From assembly GCF_964355755.1 (NCBI RefSeq), contig NC_092673.1, positions 6,143,001 through 6,207,000 of the forward strand: 64,000 bases of DNA, in the 5' to 3' direction. The stretch is from Antedon mediterranea. Its lineage: Eukaryota; Echinodermata; Crinoidea; Comatulida; Antedonidae. The position numbers and the translations under genes were made by a program. Below the pieces are notes generated by a model that saw only the letters and a list, made by a program, of their open reading frames with translations, was not told the origin of the DNA and did no database searches. Below are positions 7,802-19,200 of this stretch, in pieces. Each line of letters starts with the position of its first letter. Position 1 is the stretch's first letter.

Positions 7802-10746
7802 ATGAAACTGCAAATAGGGTGGCCAGTGGTGATGTTTATTATATTGTCCACCAGTATAACCACTACCATTGGAAAAGATTATGCCAAGGATTGGAAATTT
7901 TTTAGCCCTAGTACATGGAGTTTTTTTGGGAAACGTGAAGTTTGTACGCATAAGTTCATAAACCCAAATTTTACAAGTAAGAAGTAAAATTTAAATGTCA
8001 TTGTTTATAGTGAGAATTTTATTCAAAGATACTAAAACTCAAAACTCAAAGTAACTCTTGAAATAAAGCATTGTCCAGACAGTTTATCATGTGAAATACA
8101 AAAATATTCATAACAAAAACCTATATTACAGTACCTCTACCTGCCCACGGCCTTTTAACCCCACAGCCTCTTAACCCCACGGCCTCTTAACCCCACGGCC
8201 TCTTAACCCCACGGCCTCTTAACCCAACACCCTCTTAACCACACGCCCTCTTAACCCAGCCCCTCTTAACCCCACGCCCTCTTAACCGCACGCCCTCTTA
8301 ACCTCATGCCCTCTTAACCCACCCTCTCTCTCTCAAATGCATGTACTGTATGTACAATGATGATAACTTAATGATATTTTGATATTTAAACATGACATTT
8401 TTTTCCAGAATTAAATAGAGATTTACATGAACGTGTGTATGGACAGCACCTAATAAATGATGTAGTAGTAAAAGCAATCCAGGCTCACGTTGAAAGCAAT
8501 GTCTTTAAAAAGGCCCTCGTTCTGTCCTTTCACGGTCGCACAGGAAGTGGCAAGAACTTTGTCAGTCAAATAATAAGTGAAAGTTTATTTACAAAAGGAA
8601 TGGATAGCAAATTTGTACATTTGTTTATACCAGAACTACATTTCCCACACAAAGAACTAATTAGAACTTACAAGGTGAAGTACTAGTAGATTATTAAGGG
8701 CCTGTTCAGACCTACAGAGTTATGCTTTCGTATGGTATGCGGCGTACAACTCCATAGGTCTGAAAGATTAGTGGAAGCCACCTCTTACGACACTAATCTT
8801 TCATTCGTTATGACACCTCAATGTACAAGATTAATGAACGACGCTTAGGATACGAAAATCACGATTTTGACCTCCAGCCGATCAGATTTACTCCTGCATA
8901 CCAGATGTTCGCCCAAATCAGTGACACTTCAGTTTCTAACGAAAGCGTTAGTTAAGGAAGTCTGTTACGACACTAATTATAATATGACATTGCTTGCGAT
9001 ACAAAAGCATAACTCCATGGATCTGAACACACGCTTAGATATACATATGCTGATACAAAGTTTGTGGTACACCATGTTGTATGTAGTTCTGAAAAGTGTT
9101 TCGTTCAAAATGCTTCGATTGTCCTCAGAAGTGGTAACATCGAAAAACTCAACAGTCCCTTGCAGAAAGAAATATCTGGTGTACTACTTCATATAAACAT
9201 TTGCAAATACTGGCGTTTGTGTCCTATATTTATCTGTCATATGACTGTAAAAACATGTAAATACCACCTTAAGGGTCCAATAAAACAATAGAAATTGTTA
9301 CGTAGAGTATACTGCTTATGTGATAGGCCTACACTTAACTGCACATCATTGCAATTCACACTGTCAGACAAAAAGATGGCCATTGTTCACACAAAATACC
9401 GGTATTGGGTTGCAGTGAATATTCCATAATATTACTAGGTTGCCAGGTAGTTTTAGATAGAGAAACATTTGACATGGTGGTGGAGTGCTGTAGCCACCAG
9501 CACGATCGGTAAGGTTTAACCCAACAGTTGACAACCCCATGGCCCATCCACAGGGGTTTGTGCACCTCCTTAATTCTTGTGGCTACAGCACTGTACAGTA
9601 TATTAGTATTGTACAGTATTTTAGTACTGTACAGTATATTAGCAAAACTCTGCATTCAGAAAAGGGGATTTAGACAAAGAAATTACTATTATGGTACTCA
9701 TACAGTATGTGTATCCAAAGCAAGAAAAATCTCATGTTCTTTCATGGTATAGTATGATCTTAATAATTATTTCTACTGTTTATTTTTTAGGATCAGTTAC
9801 AAAACTGGATTCGAGGCAATATTTCCTCCTGCCCATATCAACTCTTTATTTTTGATGAAATGCAGAGTTTATTACCAGAATTAATCGACGTTATCAAGCC
9901 TTTTATAGATTATCATAATCATAAAATTGATGGTGTTGACTATAGAAGAGCTATCTACATTTTTCTAAGGTAAGGTAATATATACAGTAACAGTGGCTAC
10001 TGGCAAGAAATAAATGAATAACTTACCGCCATTTTCATGACCGTTGTGAAGAAACCCAATTAATTTTTGCAATTTTTACCTGCAACTCAAGATAATTTGT
10101 TTTGCAATTATGTAAATTACAGAAACACACTTATAGACAGACTAACAAAATATAAAAATAAATACCACACAAAATTTGAATATAGTTCAGTATAGCAAAC
10201 TCTCACGATCCAAAACGCCCTTGATTGGCCCTAGAAATTCTAATTTTTCAATAGTATAATTGATGATTTTTTGGAACGCAAGAAACCCTTGTTTTAAGCG
10301 AGTTTCCAATTTTCAGAGAGTCTGGTTTAAAGAGTAGTAACTGTAATAATCTTTATTATTCTCTGACTAGTTCTACTTCAGGTCAAGAAATTGCAGACGT
10401 GGCATTAAGAACGTTCAAAGATGGACGCAAACGAGAATCTATGACCTTAAAAGATTATGAAGGCGTTATTCGATCGTCGTCTTACAGTCAACAGGGCACA
10501 GGGCTGTGGCACAGCAAGCTGATAGATCACCATCTGATAAGTCATTTCGTACCATTTTTACCCCTGGAGAGGGAGCATGTACGCAAGTGTATACAACAAG
10601 AAATGCGGGACCAGGGTTGGCCTCAATGTACAGAGACAGAGAATGAGGTGTTGAACTATTTGAGCTTTGGCCCAGTAAATTATGAACTATATGCTGCTAA
10701 AGGTTGCAAGAATATACACGAGAAAATTTACCTCGTTAAATGGTGA
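7802..10746 (+). CDS. Torsin-family AAA+ ATPase, copy 2 (complete)
   Basis: Four exons: 7802-7976, 8409-8674, 9791-9969 and 10371-10746. They sum to 996 nt, giving 331 aa, the usual torsin length. Every junction has AG/GT and the phases join without loss. The N-terminus (MKLQIG, then a hydrophobic run to about residue 24) is a signal peptide, fitting an ER-lumenal protein. Exon 2 has Walker A GRTGSGKN. Exon 3 has NISSCPYQLFIFDEMQ, including the Walker B acid pair. Exon 4 has GTGLWHSKLIDHHLI and the sensor-2 GCK cysteine. The sensor-1 region is FLSSTSG rather than FLSN. It is a tandem paralogue of copy 1, with near-identical DNA in the last exon. The start ATG is chosen because it is the only one giving a signal peptide. 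Introns hold a 17-bp minisatellite and a MITE. Confidence 0.93.
8144..8325. repeat. 17-bp minisatellite (CGGCCTCTTAACCCCAC)n in torsin copy 2 intron 1
   Basis: About ten units of CGGCCTCTTAACCCCAC, perfect at the left and progressively substituted (CGCCCTCTTAACC) to the right, ending in CTCTCTCTC. The TTAACCCC part resembles telomere-type repeats, but the unit length does not. Confidence 0.85.
8698..9034. mobile_element. MITE with about 36-bp inverted termini in torsin copy 2 intron 2
   Basis: Left end GGGCCTGTTCAGACC, then AGTTATGCTTT. The right end is the inverted complement, AAAGCATAACT then GATCTGAACACACGC. The internal part repeats TACGACACTAATCTTTCATT-like words. No coding capacity. 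Confidence 0.65.
9485..9592. repeat. Inverted repeat, possible small MITE
   Basis: GTGCTGTAGCCACCAG near 9486 and CTTGTGGCTACAGCAC near 9577 are inverted complements with one mismatch. Just right of it is a short tandem TACAGTATATTAGTA repeat (9590-9645). Both are inside torsin copy 2 intron 2. Confidence 0.5.
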
Positions 10747-11146
10747 AAAGACATTTTAATTTCAGTAAATATTTATAAGTTTGAACATGGAGAACCGGAT
10801 GCTTCCAAAGATCTTTTCTGGAAAGAGCTTTTTAATTTATTTATTTTATAAATTTGTCAGCCCTTTTCAAAATAACAATTTTTGTGTAAAAATATATAGA
10901 ATGTGAAATTGTTAACTACAGTTCACAGCTGCTGCTAGGCCTTCTCCCTCCTGCAGTATTTTCTTTACTGTTAAATAAGAAGTAGAAAGATACAGTACAT
11001 GACATGTTTTAGAAAGGGTCTAATGTGTCCTATCAAATTGACTAAATTTCAGACATGTTGCTATTGAAAATATACGTCTAAATTAAAAGCATGTTCACCA
11101 GAGGCCTACTGTATATATATATAAATATATAGTTCATATATATTCA
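10747..11146. other. Non-genic: torsin copy 2 3' flank
   Basis: AT-rich. No further exon. A TATATA-rich tract occupies 11110-11145. Confidence 0.4.
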
Positions 11147-11182
11147 CTGATGAAGGGCTAGTGTTGCCCGAAAGCTCTGCTA
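11147..11182 (+). ncRNA. Hammerhead-ribozyme-like core
   Basis: CTGATGA (11147-11153), one A, a stem GGGC/GCCC with a 7-nt loop, GAAA (11170-11173), then stem III AGC/GCT closing on TCT, followed by A (11182) at the cleavage position. This reproduces the order CUGANGA - stem II - GAAA - stem III - UH. Weak points: the base after CTGATGA is unpaired, and no stem I can be formed between the flanks, so activity is doubtful. Such motifs occur in the ends of some retroelements (Penelope-like elements are documented). The surrounding 11147-11290 probably belongs to one. Confidence 0.35.
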
Positions 11183-13954
11183 ACTTTTCTGGCTGTTTTA
11201 GTTATCGTTTTGATTTAGCTTTTCGTTTTTTTTTTTTGTATCTCCATTGAGATCCAGCCACTGATACCCATCAGCATTGTCATTTTTTTTCAGTATTTTG
11301 CCTTTGGATTTATATAAATATATATATGCATAGTCTATAGTAGATTCTACTTTTTGATTTTGGATCAAATTTGTGAAAATGTTACTTAAAAAAGATTTGC
11401 TGTATTACTGAAACAAATAATTTTACTGGGCACGATCTGGAAAAGGTACTATCCTAGAAGAAATAAATGTCTAAAAACGGGTAAATAAACATATTTTAGC
11501 AAATTTAGTGTGTTAAAGGAAATATCTTTAAACTTTTAAATGAAGCATATACTAATTAGCATTTAATGTGTTTCACTGCTACAGCAGTTTATTTTATACA
11601 CCAAATGTCTAAAAATAAAAGCTGTCAGTTATCAATACACTTCATCTTCTTTAGACATTTATTCCTGTCATTTATTAAAACTTTCTTGTTATCTTTCTTT
11701 AGAGAGCTTTGCGGGTGCATTATCTGCAAGATGTACCGATTTAGTCTCTTCATTTTATCTTTCAGCTCCATTTTAGTATGGGTTTACCATCCTATAAATT
11801 TCTTCCATCAGTATTTCAATATTTTTAATTTCTTTTTTATACAACCAACAGTATTTTAAAAGATCAATTTTTTTGTTGTAATGTCAATGAGGCAAAATCA
11901 ATTGGTTTGCTCAGGAAAAAAAAAAAAATCAGGAAAATCATACATTAGATTTGAGGCAGTCATGAAATTATATGTTGTAAATAATCATTTGACAATAACA
12001 GTTGAAACTGAACAAAACCACACAAAAACTAGAGATATAGTTCAATAGTTGTAAACAAGTATTAATTTAACTTACGTGTCAAAACAGCTTTGTCCAGCAT
12101 TTGATGTGTGTTGTTATGCCGATTAGACTCATTTCCATCCACTGAATGTTTTTGGTGTGTAGTCTAGGAAACCAGTCGTCAGAAGTTGATCGTAAATATG
12201 TAATAGTTTTACTGGTTTACAATTAATAAACTATATCACAATACTAATCAAAACCAGAGGAAAATGTTTTCTCTAAAAAAATCTTTATTTTCATCTTTTT
12301 CTACTAGTTAAAAATGTACTTTACTGTAAAAAAAATTAAATATTCACAATATGTTTATTATGTTGTAAACAATAAAATTGTAATTTATTTAGCTGGAGTT
12401 TGATTAACATTTTTATCATTTTGTGAGAACTGTATACAACAACTGATAACAATCTTTGATTTCAATTTTTAAAAATAATAAAATTCTAGAAATCAAACAT
12501 AAAATATACTTTTTTTAGACAAGCATACAGATGCATTCGTATGCATTGGGATAATTAACCAAGTTCACCAAACTGAGACCACTTACCGACATTGTTGGAA
12601 TGGTATTCCTTCTACAATTACACCGACATGATTCATAATTTGAAATAAATGTCGCAAAATATAATATTACATAGGCCCTATATATAATGTACATGAATTA
12701 AAATTAATTTACAGTATTAATTAGCCCCATTTTGTTTCCCATCAATCAATCATTGCATGCATATCACCAACTGGACAACAGTATAATTTGTAGGATAGAA
12801 ATACCCAATAAACTTTCCCGGTATCCAGTCCAGTGATAACAAACATGCAGTATCGCATCTTCTAATGGCAACCTCTGTATACTGTAGTATAATTGTGATA
12901 GATTATTTACAGGGTTGTTTAGTTAATATTTAAGAGTTAGATACTATGTCAAGGATCTGTTACTGTCGGCGGACGTGATACTGTAGGATGTCGCTAGACT
13001 TGATAGCATATGGTACAATCTGCTGTTGTACTGATTTAGTTTATCATCAAATAAACAATTTTGAACTAAACATAAGTTTAAACTTAAATCGTATACTGTA
13101 TTAGACAATGAATGAATAAATTGATTACAATAAATGTATATCCATCATTTACACTCGCTCCATGAAATTAAAAAAATAAATATATTAAAATGTAGTACTA
13201 CGAATAAATAATATTGTATATTATATTAAAACCAAATACCTATTTATACAAATGGCAAGTTTAAAAAAAACAAGTAAACTAACTTCAAAAAATTCTTATA
13301 TAACTTAATTTGTAGCATTTTGAACCCTCCAGAATAGACAAAAATCTATTTGCAACTAGACAAAATTGAATTTGGCATATATGGTTCACATCTCTATAAC
13401 TCCACATTTTGCTGTGTATTTCTGTAGCAAATAAAAGCCAATCAAATTACATTATTATAGTTATCTGAACAAATGTTTAAATAAGACAATTATTGTACAT
13501 ATATTATTATGAATAAACTTGCATTTGATATGACATGATTACAAATTATAGTACATTTCTGGCACTATTTGTGGTATATGAATATCAAATATTATGGTAA
13601 AGAAATACAAATTGTTTACAATTTTTTTTTTTTCAAGAACTAAATTATAAAATTGTTTACCTGCCAAATGGCCAAATTCCTGGTATAATAATAGTAAAAA
13701 AGAAAAATGGAAAAATGTTATCCATTATGGAACTCTCATTGGATTAAATAACATAAACAAAAGAAAGTAATGAATACCCAACAACATGAACAAAAGAATG
13801 AGCACATTTGTATATAGTAGCACTAAATAGTAATAATAGATCCCTGTGAAATTTATATATTAAAGACTTTACTGTCTCTTGCTTGTGTTTCAATGCAGCG
13901 TGTATTTGATGCAAGTGACCATCAACATGGTCGTACCAGTGTGCCATTATTATT
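11183..13954. other. Non-genic spacer
   Basis: No exon, RNA gene or structured repeat recognised beyond poly(T)/poly(A) runs (11229-11240, 11920-11930) and TATATA tracts (11320-11330). Confidence 0.4.
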
Positions 13955-14265
13955 TTCTATCAGCAATGTTGACTGTATTTGAATATAAAGTTTTCTATCG
14001 TTGACTACGCACATAGTTCTCTGTGCTGATAAACAAAAGAATAAAGTGCACGGTTGATCTTTGCGATAAAAATAATGCATTGGACGGCCGGTTGAGCGTG
14101 CTGATAGGAAACAATTAAGATGAAGCACGATTGACCGTGTAGATAGCTTCCACACCTATTGACTAAACAGCATGGTCAAATGTGGCGATAGAAAAACACA
14201 AGTTACATGAACGGTCAACCATGCCTATAGAAAACTTTAAATGCTGATAGCCTCATTCATATTTG
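13955..14265. repeat. Degenerate about 41-bp tandem repeat
   Basis: The motif CGGTTGA...TGC-GATAGAAAAC recurs at about 14051, 14089, 14130, 14172 and 14213, spaced 38-42 bp. Further left, inverted forms (TTTTCTATCGTTGAC, TTTTCTATCAGCAATG) appear. An old minisatellite or the binding-site array of a transposon end. Confidence 0.5.
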
Positions 14266-14678
14266 ATAATCTAATTATAATATTCATATTTCATTCTAAT
14301 GTATTCAAAATAAACTAAAATTAAACAGGTGCTTTCAAAATAAACATTCTGAACATAATTGGTGGTTTAGGAATGGTGGTTTAGTTAAAATACTAAAAAA
14401 TAGACTATTATTGCAATATAAAATTTAGTACATTTCCAAATAAATAAGTAAATATGAACTGAAATGTAAAAATTACACAAAACTTTACAATTGTAAAATG
14501 ATACAAGTTTATCTCAGAAAAAACTTTTCCCATATAATTTGGGTAAATACAGATCCTCAAAATAATTTTTTTTATTGTAGCATATTCAATGTAATTATAC
14601 CCAACTTTCTAATGTTAAAAATATGCAATTAAAACAAATAATATTTAACTAAAATAAAGTTTATTCTTGTTTGTTTCT

Positions 14679-14785
14679 TAAGCTTCGTCTACACTATCAC
14701 ACTAAATTGACAAATAAAGTATGATGTGCCCAAATATGGTAGTGACATGACTTCATCGTGTCCATATTGATAGTATAGTCCTATA
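14679..14785. mobile_element. MITE fragment, GTCTACACTATC family, copy 1
   Basis: AAGCTTCGTCTACACTATCA followed by GATGTGCCCAAATATGGTAG matches the MITEs at 23249 and 33164. The right terminus is not recognisable, so the copy is truncated or degenerate. Confidence 0.55.
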
Positions 14786-15900
14786 ACTCATTGTTTTGTG
14801 TTGTGCATGAATATCTTTGAACATGTGTATATATATGATGGGACATTACAGTTCAGTATGTGTGTTCAGTGGCAGTTACATGATAAATTGAAGGGAGTTG
14901 CCCACAAATTACTAGCCAATGGCTGAAGCTCTTATCCTCACAAAGATGAGAGGGTGGAAATAACGAGTAACAAAATCTGTGGTTTTTACAAGCAAACATG
15001 GCCCTTATTGTAGTTTTGTACCCATCTTGTATTTTGACTAGATATCACACCATAGAATTAGGCTTCAAAAAGCACTTTATGAAGGACAATCACATAGAAA
15101 GTACCAAAAAATCCTTTAAATTGATGACTTTACAAAAATGTTTCTCGCACTGTTCGCATACTTCATGTTAAGTGGCCGAATGCATTTTTGTGTCTATACG
15201 GAGCATTTCTAGGATTATGCTTAATGAATATTTTTTGTACATACTTAAGTATTTAATTAAGATCGTAAAATATATTTTTGGAAGATTGCCAGAACGTAAG
15301 CAAATCATTAAAATGGCACCGTTAAATTACCACAATACTGCGGATTAAATTTAATCATTACAATGAGGTCACATGATCTTTGTATTGTGCGTCATTCAAC
15401 TTTATGATATTTCTAATTGAATACTTGATGAATTGTGTTGTTATTATTAGTTGTTATGTTTTATGATACATACAAGGATTTTTGGACAATTATGTTACAC
15501 CATCTACAGTTTGTATCTATTTACTTATGATATTTATGGTGACTCTAAATTTTTCCTATAATTATTAAACATAATTACGCCACATAATAGAAACTACTTG
15601 TACACCATTTAAAAAGTTATCTATAATCTACTATACATAATTTGTTCCTAATACAGAATTATTAAAAACTTGCGTTAAAATTTTAAAATAAAAATAGATT
15701 GTGTAAGATGTTTCTTTCCATTTTCCTAATTTGAATTTGTTTTATGTTCCAACTGTTGACGATAATTAATGAGTGTCGTCTGCTCTCTTGACAGAAGCAG
15801 ACGATACTCATACTTTGACGTCATACTGTTGTGGCTTGAAAGTTACTATATTTGTCAATCGTCAACAAATGACTATTCAAGAATTCTAATTTATATTTCA
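14786..15900. other. Non-genic spacer
   Basis: AT-rich DNA downstream of the DIPK1-family gene. Nothing recognised. Confidence 0.4.
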
Positions 15901-15904
15901 CTTT

Positions 15905-16180
15905 ATCTAGGCCTTCTATTTTGCGCATCAACTTCACTATATCAAAGCCTGTAACTTCACAGTATTAAGGCTTTTAACGTCACTTTACCAAGGCCTTCTA
16001 TTTTGTGCATCTACTGTAGGCTTGTGACTTTATCATCTGTTTAGAGGCCTTCTATTTTGTGCATCTAGGCATTTAAGTTTATCGTATCAAGGCCTTCAAC
16101 ATCATCATCGAAGCCTTGCTATTTTTCTATAGCATGTTGCTGCATCTGGTATTTCTAAAACGTTGAATCTAGGCCTTGTA
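15905..16180. repeat. Irregular repeats of AGGCCTTCTATTTTG
   Basis: AGGCCTTCTATTTTGNGCATC occurs near 15909, 15991 and 16046, with weaker versions to 16180 (spacing about 55-80 bp). It lies just downstream of the DIPK1-family stop and may be within its 3' UTR. Confidence 0.55.
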
Positions 16181-16288
16181 TTTTGCTTGAACTAGGTTTC
16201 TATTCCGCTTTGACTTTTATCAATTCTAGAGTTAACGCCATAAATTATTTATCAAACGAAAAATCTATATAAACTATGTTAAATAGTA

Positions 16289-19200
16289 CTATTTTGGTTT
16301 AGGATTAGAAAATTTCTTAAGGTCTGCAATTTGAGTCCACAAAAGGTTTTTCAAGTCATTTAAAATAAGAGAGTGTTTTAATTGCATTTCTGAGTCTGTA
16401 GTTACTAACTGGAGACATTTATCCAAGTTCTCTCGAATTTTAACTTTGATACTATCTGGCGCACGATACAGTAAGTAATCATACATTACACTGCAAATTT
16501 TACGTAGATTTGGATACAATATTTCACCAGTACAATGTTGCGTATCCATGTTACACAAAGATCTACAATCATTCCCAACGACACAGTCTGCGTTTTTGTG
16601 ACAAGGGAATTCTTTTAATGTTGAAACAAGTTTATTTTCAAGAAAAATGTTGTCTAAATCAAGTACTTTAACATCAAAATTGTTAGTAAAGCCTATAGAA
16701 TGTTGATTTGCACTGCAAAAATGCATATTTCCTTTCGGGCTATCATACATTTCTTCGACAAATTCTAACAATCCAACAGCTATATGTGCTTTATGGTTCC
16801 AAAGCGGTGCAGATGCTTGCTCACTGGCTGATCTAAGACCAGATGGAAGAACAGCGTTAATGACACCAGGAAGTCTGCTGCCATATAACTGATACTCCAT
16901 CACTCCTTCTGTAATATACATACTACCACAGAACCCATACAACTTTGGTATGTGGTCACTGTCACTTAAAAGCATAGTGGTAAGGAAGTCCTTCTCTTGC
17001 AGAAGTGCCCAGATGGTCTTTGCTTCTGCCAGTGAAACTTTACCATCATTATTAACATCAGCAACTTCTAAAATTTTCATCAGAACTCCTTCGTGGTTGC
17101 CTTCGCCAAATTTGCGTGCAAGATAACCAGATAGCATGATGCGAAAGTCGTCCATCGACTGTCCTTTTTCTGGTTTAGCAAAAGCTACTTCTGCTGGTTC
17201 TATTCGTTGTTTTATTGTAAGATAAATATCAGGACTCTTTTTCTTCCTTTCTTTAATGCCTTTAATTAATCCTTCATATACCTAAAAGAAAAACGAAAGA
17301 AATTATTTACAATTGTGTATTTTTATTAAGATTCACATTTTTTTTGAGAATTTTGAAAATATTATAGTAAAGTATATTTTTATACAAAAATCAACAATAC
17401 TTATTTTGTACAATACTTGTGTTTATACTGTAAATACTTGTATACAATCAATTCCCATTAATTACAATATCTTTTCATGCTGTGTTCACATCCAGAATAG
17501 ATAATATTTTTTACGAGATTTTTTAGATCTTTTTTCAAACTTTTTAAGATCAATTTTGTTTCCAGACTTTCTAAGATCCAGTTTTTAAGTTTGTTTTCCA
17601 TACTTTCAAGACGAGCTATAGAGCTTCACGGTCTCTTTAGAAGCCACAGACATTCTTTTCAAACAAACAAATGAAATAATAAAGAAATTAACTAGTACAT
17701 GCTTCTATTAAAGAAATAACTAGTGCATGCTTCTATTAAAGATATTAACTAGTGTATGCTTCTGCGGGGTTAGATTTGGTAGAAAGTATCCAAAATAACA
17801 GCCTCTGCTGTTATTTTTAAACAATTTAAAAAACAGATCTTGTTTTTTCTGTAGATCCGGAAGGAAGGCTAGCATGTTTAATCAACAAGCTACAGGGATT
17901 GTACATTGCCATCGCATTCAGAACAAGTTGATTCTACAAGCATATTTACAGGTCGAATTTGCTATAATCCCTACTACAACATCCTAGTTATGAAATCAAA
18001 ATACAATAATATATATTGATATTGATATCATTTCATATCAATTTGTAGACACACTGCCTAGCTTATATCAATGGTTTTACTATTTTGAGCATTTATCAGA
18101 TTACTAAAAGTAATAATGTTAATTAACATGTTAAACTAGACGCCAGTCTTATTCACCCAAATAATGATGTGAGGTTGAAGTTGATGAAAAGTTGTGAAAA
18201 TCATGTTGTTTATGCAAGAAAACAAATCTAAATTATAATATAATGATTACAATTACAGTGTGAATATGAATTTGAAAAAATATCTTGATTGATGATTTCT
18301 GACACAATCTAATATATCAATAAATTAAATACACTACAATGTTGAACAATAATTAGCTAAATATAGAACACATCATTTTATAATTACATGATAACTATGT
18401 AATATATGTTAATAATTTTGTTTTGATTCAAATTTTTTTCAAAGTGGATATAAACTATAATGTGACCATTAGAATGGCACAACAAAAAATGTAAAAATTA
18501 TTTTTTCAGGGTGACAATATTATCTTTAATAACATTGTTATTTTGTCATTTTATATGAGAAAACATTATTCTTTGTTTTTTGTTTTTACGAAAGGGATTA
18601 ACTTTATTAAAACTACAACTTATTCAAAGTCTAATTTAATTAATCTTAATTTGTTATGTTTTTGGGGGACAATACATCTTTAATGCATTAACTACAAAAA
18701 CACATCTTAGTGTATCCTTGTCATTTGACTGGTTCATGTCATGTGCCGTATAGTAAAAGTTCTATTTAATGGCAGCTTTTATTGTAAAAATGTTTAAAAT
18801 TTTGTTGAGTTTGTGCACAAATTTATCTCATGAATTAAGTTAAAACTTTATAGAAAGGATATATTAATTAGCCACAAACGGATACATTGCTAGTTTTATA
18901 AATTCAAAGGAAATAACCAAGCATGTGTATTAAATTTTTTTTAAAGTTTGTGAAGACTATATGAGAAATATTTTTCTCAACTATAATTTGCATCAAATTG
19001 CTCTTGAATAAAGCATGATTTAAAGTGCTTTTTGCTTTGATAGCATAGCAATATGTCTGATGACAAGATAAATGGCAATAATCGGCTGACCAGATAGAAA
19101 TTAAAGAGGATTTCAACATCATTTAGTAATAATAGTATAACTATGGATATTTATAGCAAAAATATCCAAATAAAAATGACCTTAAAGCACTGATATGAAG

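Noticed and set aside
8144..8325. Interstitial telomere
   Set aside because: The 17-bp period and the GGCCTC half do not match any telomere repeat; TTAACCCC is only part of the unit.
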